Origin: Odoribacter sp. AF15-53
GTDB taxonomy: Bacteria; Bacteroidota; Bacteroidia; Bacteroidales; Marinifilaceae
Assembly: GCF_003479425.1 (NCBI RefSeq)
Contig: NZ_QUHC01000003.1
Location: 1 to 64,000, forward strand
Direction: 5' to 3'
Length of the DNA: 64,000 bases
Under the pieces are notes generated by a model. That model made no database searches and was not told where the DNA came from. It saw only the letters and a list, made by a program, of their open reading frames with translations. A program made the position numbers and the translations under genes. Positions 16,812 through 25,765 of the stretch are shown piece after piece. Each line of letters opens with the position of its first letter. Within the stretch, counting starts at the first letter, position 1.

Positions 16812-18422
16812 TCAATAACCTTTTATATTTACATCACATATTTCATCAAAACCAGTATATTCCCGGACAAGCAACACCCTCCCGGACAAGGGATCCAACT
16901 CTATACTATAAAGAATTCCTGAACCGGAAGTTCCTCCATACGTACCGACCACCATTTCCACGTTAGATTTATAATACACATCATTGTTATTTCCGGAGAA
17001 AATATCTGGTTTCAATATTTTCATCATGGTAATATTACCCTCAAACCGAACTTTTGCATTATTTGCTGTCATCAAGGGTTCTGGCCGAATAGTTTTTCCG
17101 TTGTCTACCGAGAAACGATACACTCCTTCCGATGTTGCAAAATAACACATATTCATAAAAGTACTCCCAAATGCCCAATCAATCACACGATTATTCTTTA
17201 CGTCTTCCACATGCATCAAGTCATATTTGAATTTCGGTGTCTCCGGGGCTGTCTTCACTGAAACATCCATCTCCACCATGAAATACTCGCCACCATCATT
17301 CTTCATCACGGCAAGCACGTGATCACCCAATCCACCAAGATCCATGTGAATCAGATCAGCCTTCATATCGCCGGGATTAAATGGAATATTTACACTCCCA
17401 GCTCCAACGGTAGCATCCAATTCTAGAAACTTATTAAAACTATTTAATCCGGCGCTTCCAATGATAGCAACAAAACCACGTTTTGCCCGGTCAAACAACA
17501 AGGCCCGAAGAACATCCTTGTAAGTGTGATGAGAAAAAGGCAAAATACGAGGATCAAAATCATATTCATAATCGGCAGTTGCATACAAAGGCACGGCAAA
17601 CAACACTTCTGTCGAAGTTTTTTTGAACACGTCCCCGCCATCAAAGGCCATAAACGACATACTGTTGATCACCACGTTCTCCGGTTTCCCTTGATTTAAA
17701 CCACCATTAAACAAATCATTCCAACTCCCGTTATTCAAAAGACTTTTGCTATGGGCCAAAACAGCCCCCTTATCCGTGGCAGCAATCACGAAGATATTCT
17801 CAGGATACCTATAAGAACTCTTCGTGCAATTCTGAATGATCCATTGTCCCCGCCCATCGATTCTTTCACCCGCATTAGCGTTCGAATAAAAATGCGGGTA
17901 AACTTCCGGAATAACAGAAGATTCCGGCTTAACAATTTGGAATTCATCCGCCACGACAATCCCGATATCCGATGAGATACCATCACCATGAAGTACCATC
18001 GCCCCAATATGACTCAATTGAAAATCAAGTTTCACGCTTACCACTTCCGAGTAAAAATGGCGCCCCGTACTATTCTGAGTCACGTTCAGACGTAGCGAAT
18101 ATGTCCCCTCTCCCGGTAATAACGTGTCGTTATAGAGACAGGTATAATCTAATTCTTTCCCTTTATACACGGGAAAATAACGACTCCAATAATTATCACC
18201 ATCCTTCCCGTAAAACTCCCACTCGTAAATCAAATCAGTTTCGGGAATTGTTGTCTCGATCGTCGGGGATATCTGCAATTTTTCTCCAAAAAGACAAGAA
18301 TAGGTTTTACTTGGTAGCGTAATTAAAAGACTATCCAAGGACTTGTAATCGTAATTTCCCTTGTCGTCATAACACCCGTATAGGAGAAACAATGTTAAAA
18401 ATATAATATATAATTTACTCAT
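16812..18422 (-). CDS. PKD-like family lipoprotein of a SusC/SusD operon
   Basis: A 536-residue lipoprotein with lipobox ending at Cys17 (FLLYGC) and YDDKGNYDYK after it, typical of the PKD-like lipoproteins found at the end of SusC-SusD-DUF4843 operons. A PKD-like immunoglobulin fold (about residues 30-130) carries the segment LIYEWEFYG; the rest is a beta-rich, probably propeller-like region. It is expected on the cell surface, where it may help bind the imported ligand. Last gene of the four-gene operon, 11 bp after the DUF4843 gene. Ligand unknown. Confidence 0.85.
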   Translation of the reverse strand: MSKLYIIFLTLFLLYGCYDDKGNYDYKSLDSLLITLPSKTYSCLFGEKLQISPTIETTIPETDLIYEWEFYGKDGDNYWSRYFPVYKGKELDYTCLYNDTLLPGEGTYSLRLNVTQNSTGRHFYSEVVSVKLDFQLSHIGAMVLHGDGISSDIGIVVADEFQIVKPESSVIPEVYPHFYSNANAGERIDGRGQWIIQNCTKSSYRYPENIFVIAATDKGAVLAHSKSLLNNGSWNDLFNGGLNQGKPENVVINSMSFMAFDGGDVFKKTSTEVLFAVPLYATADYEYDFDPRILPFSHHTYKDVLRALLFDRAKRGFVAIIGSAGLNSFNKFLELDATVGAGSVNIPFNPGDMKADLIHMDLGGLGDHVLAVMKNDGGEYFMVEMDVSVKTAPETPKFKYDLMHVEDVKNNRVIDWAFGSTFMNMCYFATSEGVYRFSVDNGKTIRPEPLMTANNAKVRFEGNITMMKILKPDIFSGNNNDVYYKSNVEMVVGTYGGTSGSGILYSIELDPLSGRVLLVREYTGFDEICDVNIKGY

Positions 18423-18433
18423 AGCTAACCTGT

Positions 18434-19117
18434 TTATTTACTTCCTGATTCAAATTGAATAACACTCTCGTCTTCAGGATTATATTTCACGTTGTTATCC
18501 TTGCAATAACGATTCAACTTATAAATAGCAATTTGCACGTCATCATCATACCAACTCTTCACGTTCTCAAAAACCTTTGTGGAATCTAATACCTGATAAA
18601 TAATCTCCAATTTCTTAGCGGAATATTCTCCAAGATGATACTTATCCCACCAAGACGGTTGTGTCCACAAGTTTGACACGATCACGGCACCGCGCAAGTA
18701 ATCCTCCTCACCGACCTCGAATTCCTCAGAAGCGACCACCTCGAAACTCAACGTGTCATTCGCCATATCGAGATTATCTGTCTTGTACACTTTTATCAAT
18801 GCATCCCCCCTCTTCTTTCCCGCAGGAATAATTGCCGACACGATCTCATATCGCGATCCCGGATTTGAAGGACTTCCCCCCAATCCCTTGATAGCTATAT
18901 GACGATCAACATCAGCCAAGCGTCCTGCTATCGTAATTCCTAACTTCACAACCCCTTCCGTCGTGCCTTCTGGCTGAGTCGTGAAAGAAAAAGAAACAGT
19001 ATCATTCCTCATGTAAAAGCTAGCCCGCGGCTTAGCACTCCATATTTCAATCTTACTCTTCGAACATGCTCCCGCCACAAAGAGCATAGCAGTTATTATC
19101 CATATATATCTCATCAT
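18434..19117 (-). CDS. DUF4843 domain lipoprotein
   Basis: A 227-residue lipoprotein with lipobox at FVAGACS (Cys18). It matches DUF4843 proteins that sit between SusD and a PKD-like lipoprotein: two beta-rich domains, the first containing NDTVSFSFTT, the second ending in a helical tail (TQPSWWDKYHLGEYSAKKL). It is likely a surface accessory subunit. The gene starts 3 bp after the SusD-like stop. The start could be either of two consecutive ATGs (19117 or 19114). Confidence 0.85.
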   Translation of the reverse strand: MMRYIWIITAMLFVAGACSKSKIEIWSAKPRASFYMRNDTVSFSFTTQPEGTTEGVVKLGITIAGRLADVDRHIAIKGLGGSPSNPGSRYEIVSAIIPAGKKRGDALIKVYKTDNLDMANDTLSFEVVASEEFEVGEEDYLRGAVIVSNLWTQPSWWDKYHLGEYSAKKLEIIYQVLDSTKVFENVKSWYDDDVQIAIYKLNRYCKDNNVKYNPEDESVIQFESGSK

Positions 19118-19120
19118 CTT

Positions 19121-20644
19121 CTATTTTTTCATAATTCTTTCCGCCCTTGCCGTTGATTCCTCCACATCGGGAATCTTAAAAGTAAAGAAATCAGTGTTCG
19201 TCATGTATTCTGAAAAATCAGTGATAGAATTACGCTTATAGTAAAACCACAATTGTCCCTCTCCCCAAAACTCTTTCCAATACTCTTTGCGAATCTCCTG
19301 TAAAAGTTCCTCACGTGATATCGACCGATTCAATGGAAAACTTACCAACCCACGATTCATCCGCACCTCTTCCAAATAATCCACCCCATCCGAAGTTGAA
19401 GGTGCACATTCTGCTGCAATGTAGTACATCTCCGACAAACGGATCAAGGGTAATCGCTCCTGAAAATAGCGAGCAACAATCGCATTTTGATAAAATTTCG
19501 CAATCAGGAAATAATTCATGTAGGGCTCGAACCAGTACTGGTAACGCACGTCAGCCGTATTCTCCTCGTACACCGCAGATCGGTCCTCGCTTGAAGCTCC
19601 CAATCTCGTATCAACAGTAGAAAAATCTTCAAGTCCTCCCTGAATATATCCATCCATACAATCCTTCAAATCCGTAATATTCAACGCAAAAATATGTTCC
19701 GTTGCAAAAGTCCGATCTTGATTTCGAAAATTATTTGCCGTATTCACGTCTCCAATATGGATCAAATTCTCCTTTAGAACCCACGGGAATTTTGTCTCCT
19801 GATCACGAATTACCTCCTGCGCACAAAGTAACGCATTTTCCCGGTCACCTTTCCACAAGAATATTCGAGCCATCGTGGCCACAGCAGCATAATAATTAAA
19901 TCGAAAACGACGGTTGTGCCAAGTCGGAATCTTATCATCTGCTAAAAATTCGCCGGAAGGCAAAGAAGCTAAACAAGAGGCCGGTGTTGTTCCCAAACGA
20001 ATCGGATCATTGGACATCAGGGTCTTGGCATTAGTTAAGTCGGACAACATTGCCGAAATTGCATCTTCTTGCGTAAATAACGGTGTTACAGAATGTGTCA
20101 AATGTGTCACATAAGGAATCGACTCCTTATCTTTGCCAAGTGGATAAGCTGCCGCAAACAAGCGCAACAACTCAAAATGAAGAAACCCCCGCAGTCCCAA
20201 GGCCTCGCCTTTTATAAGATTATAATTGTCATCCGAGAACACATATTTATTCTTGTCAATCGTCTCCAATAAAGAATTCAAATTCGCAATCTGCGCGTAC
20301 ATATTACTCCAAACATCTTCCGTATAGTTCTCATGCCAATTCGCTGCATTCGTATTCGAGGGATCGGCATAACTATACCGATACCAATAGCCATTACCGG
20401 TAGTTAATGTTAATTTATAATAACCCGCCAGTACATCTGCCATATCGAACGTAAGTTCCCGCCCATACAACGATTTATCGCACAACTTGGCATATACACC
20501 GATCAAAGCCTCCCCGTAACCATTCTCACTCTTGAACAATTCAGAACGGTCCAATTCAGAAGAAGCATTCACGTCCAGCCAGTTCTCACATGCCATGCAC
20601 AGGAACACAGACACCGTTATCATTATGATACTCAATCTTTTCAT
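19121..20644 (-). CDS. SusD/RagB family nutrient-binding lipoprotein
   Basis: A 507-residue SusD-like protein. The lipobox is FLCMAC (Cys19) followed by ENWLDVNA, the usual SusD N terminus. Helical TPR-like elements scaffold the ligand site, and the C terminus (RLSEMYYIAAECAP, then YLEEVRMNRGL and REELLQEIRKEYWKEFWGEGQ, given in pieces) shows the classic SusD repeat and C-terminal helix. It caps the SusC channel from outside and captures ligand. 18 bp after SusC. The operon contains no glycoside hydrolase or sulfatase, so a peptide or other non-glycan substrate is plausible. Confidence 0.95.
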   Translation of the reverse strand: MKRLSIIMITVSVFLCMACENWLDVNASSELDRSELFKSENGYGEALIGVYAKLCDKSLYGRELTFDMADVLAGYYKLTLTTGNGYWYRYSYADPSNTNAANWHENYTEDVWSNMYAQIANLNSLLETIDKNKYVFSDDNYNLIKGEALGLRGFLHFELLRLFAAAYPLGKDKESIPYVTHLTHSVTPLFTQEDAISAMLSDLTNAKTLMSNDPIRLGTTPASCLASLPSGEFLADDKIPTWHNRRFRFNYYAAVATMARIFLWKGDRENALLCAQEVIRDQETKFPWVLKENLIHIGDVNTANNFRNQDRTFATEHIFALNITDLKDCMDGYIQGGLEDFSTVDTRLGASSEDRSAVYEENTADVRYQYWFEPYMNYFLIAKFYQNAIVARYFQERLPLIRLSEMYYIAAECAPSTSDGVDYLEEVRMNRGLVSFPLNRSISREELLQEIRKEYWKEFWGEGQLWFYYKRNSITDFSEYMTNTDFFTFKIPDVEESTARAERIMKK

Positions 20645-20662
20645 GCTCTTATTGTTTATGAT

Positions 20663-23600
20663 TTAAAAAGTTGCTTGTAACTCAAACGAAAAATTTCGGG
20701 CAAATGGATAAGATGTCCCTCGTTCAATATCAACACTCGACACGCGTAGCAATTCATTCATATAGAAAGAGACCTTCAACCGGTCCAAAGCAATCCGCCG
20801 GATCCACGATTCTTTTGAAAACTCATATCCCATATTCATAGAAGAAATATAAAGCTCGTTATTCTTTTGAATGAAACGGGAGGTAGGCCTCGTGTAGCTG
20901 GAATTTCGAGAATCGAACACCGTTACCCGGTAAGGAGCCACATCCCCGATCTTTTGCCAAGCCTTATGTATCCGACGATCGAGATTTTCCAAGCCGGTCA
21001 CGTTTTCCACACGAGAGATCAGCGACTGGTTATAAAGATCTCCTCCCAACTTATAGCTGCACGACACAGACAAACTAAACCCCTTATACCCGGCATTCAC
21101 CCCCAAAGAACCACTCAATTTAGGAGAAGAATCTCCAATCACAACCTGATCAGCTGCACTCCAAGTGTAATCGCTCTTGCCATCTTTCGTTAAATACATT
21201 TCCCTTCCCGATGCCGGATCAATACCCAAAGAACGCATTCCCCAAATGGCTGTCATAGAACACCCTTCATAATATAATGTAGCCGGTTTCGTGAAACGAT
21301 TAATATATTTCTTGATCACCTCCGGAGAGCTAATATCTTCGTTCCCCCCATCAAAATATTTATAATTGTTATTCTGCTCCTCATTGCTATTCTTGAAAAT
21401 ATCATATATTTTTTTGATCTTGTTGTCATTATGTAATCCCGTGGCCGACAAGGAAATATATGCACTTCGTTTGTCATCACGCCAAGGGGTAATCTGCAAA
21501 GAGATCTCGTACCCACGATTCTCGATAATACCCAAATTTTCCATGTAATTCCGGAAACCTGTCGAAGGAGGTATCGAAATATTCGAAAGCAAATTCTCTG
21601 TACGTTGAATATAGTAATCCGCCCGGAGAATCAAGAAACGCTTGAGGGACAAATCTAACCCGAAATTGTAATCCTTATTCTTCTGCCACTGTAACTCATC
21701 ATTGGGAATAGCCACCAACTGTGCCCCTATTTTATCACTATACGTATAGTCGTAATACTTATAACGAGCTCTAGATTGCGAAGGATCCAAATTTTGGTTT
21801 CCCGTGTATCCCAACGAAGCACGTAACTTTAGATTTCGAATCCATTCGCTCGCCTCCAGAAAACGCTCGTGGTGAAGGTTCCACCCCACGCCTAGTGACC
21901 AGAATGTACCCCAACGACTATCTTTTCCATAGGCAGAAGAAGCACTTCTTCGAAGCGAGGCATCAAAAAGATAACGATCGGCATATGAATAGTTGAGAGC
22001 TCCGATAACACCGATCTCCCGCAATTTACTATTACTCCCCCGCGGTTTACCATTTTTCTCGTAATTTGTTCCGAAAGAAATATCATCCATGTAATCGTTA
22101 CCGAATCCTTCCGCAATTACCGTCGTTGACATTGCTTTCGAGGTCGACACATTCCATGTCACGTTGGCAAAAAGTAAGTGATCTCCAAAAGTTTTATTAA
22201 AATTCACACCCGCTTGCAAAGACACCCGCTCCGAAGCCTCATCTTTCTTCGAATACTGTCCCTTCCGATCGCTCATCCCATTCTTGTCATAATTAATAAA
22301 TTTCGTGTGACTGGCCGGATAAAAAACATCCGCACTTCCCTCCCTGCGAGAATACCCAAAACTCCCGATCACACGGAAAGCCTCGTCAATACGCCAGTCT
22401 GCCGAAAAATTATCCTGTACCTCCGTATAACCGGACTTATCTTTCGTATTCAACGTTGCATTATAAAGCGGATTATAATAATGATATTCGTAAACATTCT
22501 CATCACTTTCCCCTTTGTGAACCGTGAACTCTTTGATCAAATTCCCGTCTTCGTCATATGGAGCCCAATAAGGATTCAATGATGTATACTCTGAAAAATT
22601 TCCATAAGGTGAATTCCTCGACCAATTTCGAGAAAACTCTATCGTATTCCGAAATAGAAGATTTTTATATGAATACGAGAGTGTCGTATTGATGTTCAAT
22701 GTACTACGATCTGATTTTTTCATCACACCCGCCACATTGTTGTAATACAGGCCAAACTGGTAACGCATTCGCTCATCCCCACCCTCTAATGTCACGGAAT
22801 GCTTATTGCTGAATCCCGTACGAAGGGGTTTTGAAAGCCAGTAAGTATCTACCCCTCGCACAACATCGTCATACACTTTCTTGTATGAATCATAAGCCGT
22901 AATCAATCCTCTCGAAGGCCCGTACATGCCAATCTGTACCTCATACGCCAACTTCTCCTCGGCATTCATCAAATTATAACCGGTCAAATCAGGTGCTTCT
23001 ATCCCGAAATCACCGGAATAATACACCCGTAATTCTCCCGATTTTGGACGAATAGTCTCAATTACGACCACGCCATTTCCGGCTTTCGAACCGTAAATTG
23101 CTTTTGCGGCAGCATCTTTCAACAAAGTAACGCTAGCCACCCGGTTCATATCAAGATCATACACTTTCTCGAGAGTTGTCTCAAAACCATCCAAAATAAA
23201 CAAAGGTTGATTCGGATTATTCTCATACTCTCCCTGCAAATTGGGGAATGAAGTCTGTCCCCGCAATTGCACGGTAGGCATACGGTTCGGATCACTGCCA
23301 TATTCCAAATTTTCTATAATTTGAAATGCAGGATCCAGATTCTTCAAACTCTTGATCAAATTTTGATTCCCAACCCGCAAAATATCTTCCTGCTTAAAGG
23401 TTGCAGCCGAACCTGTAAAACTTTCCATCCGGCGATTGAACATTCCCGTCACAACCACTTCATCAATCTTTGCTTGTTCCTCCTGCAAAGTGACATTGAT
23501 CTCATTATTCCCAGAATAAACGATCTCCCGGGGAGTCATACCCACGAAAGAGAATTGCAGCACGAGCCGCTCCGTCCTTCCCGGTACCGAAATCGAATAC

Positions 23601-24064
23601 GCTCCATCCAAATCCGTCGCCACGCCTAAAGGCATACCCTTCACTTTTACCGTCACTCCCGGTAAAGGCTCTTTCTTCTTATCCGTCACTTTTCCAAAAA
23701 TCCGAATAACAGGATCTTGTTGTTTTAAAACTCGCTTCCGGATAATAATCACATTTTTCTTAAACTCGTACGACAAGCTCGTATTTTCCAAACATCTGTC
23801 CAGAATATCCTGTATCCGAGCCTGTTTTACATCCAAACTTACACGCGGAACAATTTGCACGTCTTCCGAATTATAAATAAACACGTAATCGGTCAACTGC
23901 TCGACTTTCTTGAATACTTCATCCAACGGAACACGGGACAATTTCAAATCCACCTGAATCGCATCCTGCGCACGTAACGAAACATGGCAACCCAAAAACA
24001 CCCCCACCAATAGAGCCAGTAATTTCACCTTTCCCCTCACGTGCTGAACCCTTCGTTTTTTCAT
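20663..24064 (-). CDS. SusC/RagA family TonB-dependent transporter with STN domain
   Basis: A 1133-residue outer-membrane transporter. In order: signal peptide (to about residue 33), STN domain (about 50-108), carboxypeptidase-regulatory-like domain (about 120-207), plug (about 215-340, with the SusC-type DGFETTLEKVYDLDMN and IYGSKAGNGVVVIE elements) and a 22-stranded barrel. It imports ligand captured by the SusD partner using TonB energy. An STN domain usually means signalling to a FecR-type anti-sigma factor, but no sigma/anti-sigma pair lies in this window. Start: ATG at 24064; the TTG upstream at 24076 is less likely. First gene of the operon. Confidence 0.95.
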   Translation of the reverse strand: MKKRRVQHVRGKVKLLALLVGVFLGCHVSLRAQDAIQVDLKLSRVPLDEVFKKVEQLTDYVFIYNSEDVQIVPRVSLDVKQARIQDILDRCLENTSLSYEFKKNVIIIRKRVLKQQDPVIRIFGKVTDKKKEPLPGVTVKVKGMPLGVATDLDGAYSISVPGRTERLVLQFSFVGMTPREIVYSGNNEINVTLQEEQAKIDEVVVTGMFNRRMESFTGSAATFKQEDILRVGNQNLIKSLKNLDPAFQIIENLEYGSDPNRMPTVQLRGQTSFPNLQGEYENNPNQPLFILDGFETTLEKVYDLDMNRVASVTLLKDAAAKAIYGSKAGNGVVVIETIRPKSGELRVYYSGDFGIEAPDLTGYNLMNAEEKLAYEVQIGMYGPSRGLITAYDSYKKVYDDVVRGVDTYWLSKPLRTGFSNKHSVTLEGGDERMRYQFGLYYNNVAGVMKKSDRSTLNINTTLSYSYKNLLFRNTIEFSRNWSRNSPYGNFSEYTSLNPYWAPYDEDGNLIKEFTVHKGESDENVYEYHYYNPLYNATLNTKDKSGYTEVQDNFSADWRIDEAFRVIGSFGYSRREGSADVFYPASHTKFINYDKNGMSDRKGQYSKKDEASERVSLQAGVNFNKTFGDHLLFANVTWNVSTSKAMSTTVIAEGFGNDYMDDISFGTNYEKNGKPRGSNSKLREIGVIGALNYSYADRYLFDASLRRSASSAYGKDSRWGTFWSLGVGWNLHHERFLEASEWIRNLKLRASLGYTGNQNLDPSQSRARYKYYDYTYSDKIGAQLVAIPNDELQWQKNKDYNFGLDLSLKRFLILRADYYIQRTENLLSNISIPPSTGFRNYMENLGIIENRGYEISLQITPWRDDKRSAYISLSATGLHNDNKIKKIYDIFKNSNEEQNNNYKYFDGGNEDISSPEVIKKYINRFTKPATLYYEGCSMTAIWGMRSLGIDPASGREMYLTKDGKSDYTWSAADQVVIGDSSPKLSGSLGVNAGYKGFSLSVSCSYKLGGDLYNQSLISRVENVTGLENLDRRIHKAWQKIGDVAPYRVTVFDSRNSSYTRPTSRFIQKNNELYISSMNMGYEFSKESWIRRIALDRLKVSFYMNELLRVSSVDIERGTSYPFARNFSFELQATF

Positions 24065-24138
24065 AACTTCAATCAACTTATTTATTACTTAAAAATTTTG
24101 ACTACTACAATGAATAAAATTCATTTATTAACAAACGT

Positions 24139-24169
24139 CAAAAGTATATGATCAGTTTATCACGAACAA
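24139..24169 (-). promoter_or_regulatory. Promoter of the SusC/SusD operon
   Basis: On the minus strand TTG (24167-24169) and TACTTTTG (24139-24146) form a -33/-7 pair with a 20-bp gap, about 75 bp before the SusC ATG. The sequence around the -33 (24165-24178, plus-strand AACAATCCCTAAAA) is identical to that at the hmuY promoter. TCGTGATA (24158-24165) overlaps the region just downstream of the -33. Confidence 0.55.
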
Positions 24170-24198
24170 TCCCTAAAATAAGGTATAGTTTCAAGAAT

Positions 24199-24210
24199 AT
24201 ATCACGATAT
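24199..24210. promoter_or_regulatory. Palindromic operator candidate ATATC-AC-GATAT upstream of SusC
   Basis: A 5-bp inverted repeat (ATATC/GATAT) about 135 bp before the SusC ATG. The surrounding 14 bp (24197-24210) is identical to 25625-25638 in the kelch lipoprotein promoter, and a related TATCACGA lies at 24158-24165 inside the SusC promoter. Confidence 0.45.
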
Positions 24211-24211
24211 T

Positions 24212-24525
24212 TTCACCCCGGTAAAACACAATCCTTTCCCTAAACTTTCCTCACCCCCATCTCTCGCTCTAACACACTCTCCCAAGTAACAAATTTACTT
24301 CAAAACAGAACCAATATACAAGCAAAATTGAATAACAAATCAATTTTATCGAAGATGAATGCTCGATAAATGCAGGATGAATGCTCGATGATGATAATGA
24401 ACTACAAATTGACTCTATACAGGATAACACGAGAAGCTAGCCTAGCCCATGTGTTACCCTAGTCTTATTACAGGCCGGAGATATTCCCGCCACACGTAAA
24501 TCTTAAATAAAACTTTCGGACTTTA
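24212..24525. other. Upstream region of SusC; no gene, one direct repeat
   Basis: No coding frame is supported. It contains two 14-bp direct repeats of GATGAATGCTCGAT at 24354-24367 and 24376-24389, spaced 22 bp centre to centre (two helical turns), which could be a regulator-binding site about 300 bp upstream of SusC. Confidence 0.5.
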
Positions 24526-24558
24526 TCAGGAGGCAAGCGATAATCGCCTGCCCTCTGA
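24526..24558 (-). terminator. Hairpin after the kelch lipoprotein gene
   Basis: GGCA-GCGAT/ATCGC-TGCC with an outer TCAG/CTGA pairing forms a strong imperfect hairpin immediately after the kelch gene stop. It lacks a clear T run, so it may be a processing or weak termination site. Confidence 0.45.
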
Positions 24559-24561
24559 ATA

Positions 24562-25542
24562 TCAATTGATAACTTCAAAAATTCTTGCCTTAAACGCCCC
24601 TTCTTCCAGATACATGCTCATAGAAAATCCTCGTCCTCCCATGGTAAATCCATATTCTCCACCTATAGGGTATTTCACTTTTTTCCATACATTCTCCCGA
24701 GGATTATATCCCCAACGCTCATTCCCCCATAAATACACGAAATCCTCCCCGTCCTTATTGATCACGAAAGATGCAGTTAGAGACGAATGTAGCTTCTCGG
24801 TCTCATCTTTGTCATACCAAATAGGTTGACTTTTCCACGTTTTAAGTTCCGGATCAAACTTTTGCACATCATTTGCTCCATCTCCGAAACAAACATAACC
24901 ATACCCGTTAGCGACAAAAGCATGAGCACCCGCACGGGCATAACCAATATTCGTCACTTGTTTCCATCCTGTTACAGGATCAAATTCATAAAAATCTGAC
25001 AAACGATAGGCATTTTCCGAAAATCCTGTTCCCACATACCCTTTTCCACCTATTGAAAAGGCAACGGCACCCGCCCGTGATTCCCCCGGGAACTCAAACG
25101 CAAGTAACTCCCAAGTTTTCGAATCGCTATCATACACGTAAAAATCATCATAGTAATGCATTGGATCCGTTTTACCCGCAGTATAACCTAAACCAACGTA
25201 GGCTTTATGCCCGATAACAAAAGCGACAGCTTCTTCACGACTTCCACCCGGGTATTCGACTGCAACTTGTTCCCATGACCGAGATTCCGGTACATAGTAA
25301 TAAAAATAACTATTCTTTCCCATCAAAGGCATATATCCCAGACCAATAAACGGGACATCGTCAATCGAAAATATCAAAGCATTATTCAACCCGATTATGC
25401 CCAACATAGAAACCGAATCAACAGACAATTTCGGCAAATTAGCCTTCATATCTTTATCACTATCATCATCATCTTTGCAAGAGAATAAAAATATCATTCC
25501 CAAGCATAAAATAAATAAACGTATTCTATTCATTTTGCACAT
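24562..25542 (-). CDS. Kelch-repeat beta-propeller lipoprotein
   Basis: A 326-residue lipoprotein with lipobox IFLFSC followed by an Asp-rich linker (KDDDDSDKD), a typical surface-export context in Bacteroidota. At least four kelch-type repeats are visible, each with an aromatic strand, a GKAYVGLGY- or GKGYVGTGF-like strand and a DPxxxxWxxV closing strand, so a propeller is expected. Such proteins bind glycans or proteins; the ligand is unknown. Two ATGs (25542, 25533) could serve. Its promoter shares a 14-bp sequence with the SusC operon promoter, hinting at common control. Confidence 0.85.
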   Translation of the reverse strand: MCKMNRIRLFILCLGMIFLFSCKDDDDSDKDMKANLPKLSVDSVSMLGIIGLNNALIFSIDDVPFIGLGYMPLMGKNSYFYYYVPESRSWEQVAVEYPGGSREEAVAFVIGHKAYVGLGYTAGKTDPMHYYDDFYVYDSDSKTWELLAFEFPGESRAGAVAFSIGGKGYVGTGFSENAYRLSDFYEFDPVTGWKQVTNIGYARAGAHAFVANGYGYVCFGDGANDVQKFDPELKTWKSQPIWYDKDETEKLHSSLTASFVINKDGEDFVYLWGNERWGYNPRENVWKKVKYPIGGEYGFTMGGRGFSMSMYLEEGAFKARIFEVIN

Positions 25543-25610
25543 TTTATATGAAATATTTAATTATCCCCAATCATCCGGATGAACCGCAATGAATCTCCTT
25601 CAAAAATCAC

Positions 25611-25638
25611 AAACGTAAACGCCATATATCACGATATG
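25611..25638 (-). promoter_or_regulatory. Promoter and operator candidate of the kelch lipoprotein
   Basis: TACGTTTG (25611-25618) on the minus strand is a -7 match about 70 bp before the ATG. Ten bp upstream TCGTGATA (25629-25636), inside the palindrome ATATC-AC-GATAT (25627-25638), occupies the same relative position as in the SusC promoter. Confidence 0.45.
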
Positions 25639-25701
25639 ATTACACCGTGACAATATACAGATAAAAAAAACAAAAAGTCTCCTATTTCCTAATATTTTCA
25701 G

Positions 25702-25743
25702 GAAAAAAGCGACCCTCGTTCTGCAAATGCAAAACGAGGGCCA
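25702..25743 (-). terminator. Rho-independent terminator of the dipeptidase gene
   Basis: On the minus strand CCCTCGTT pairs with AACGAGGG and an inner TGCA palindrome extends the stem; the downstream side ends in TTTTTT. It lies about 22 bp after the stop. Confidence 0.8.
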
Positions 25744-25765
25744 TAACAATTTATAAAAAGAAAAT

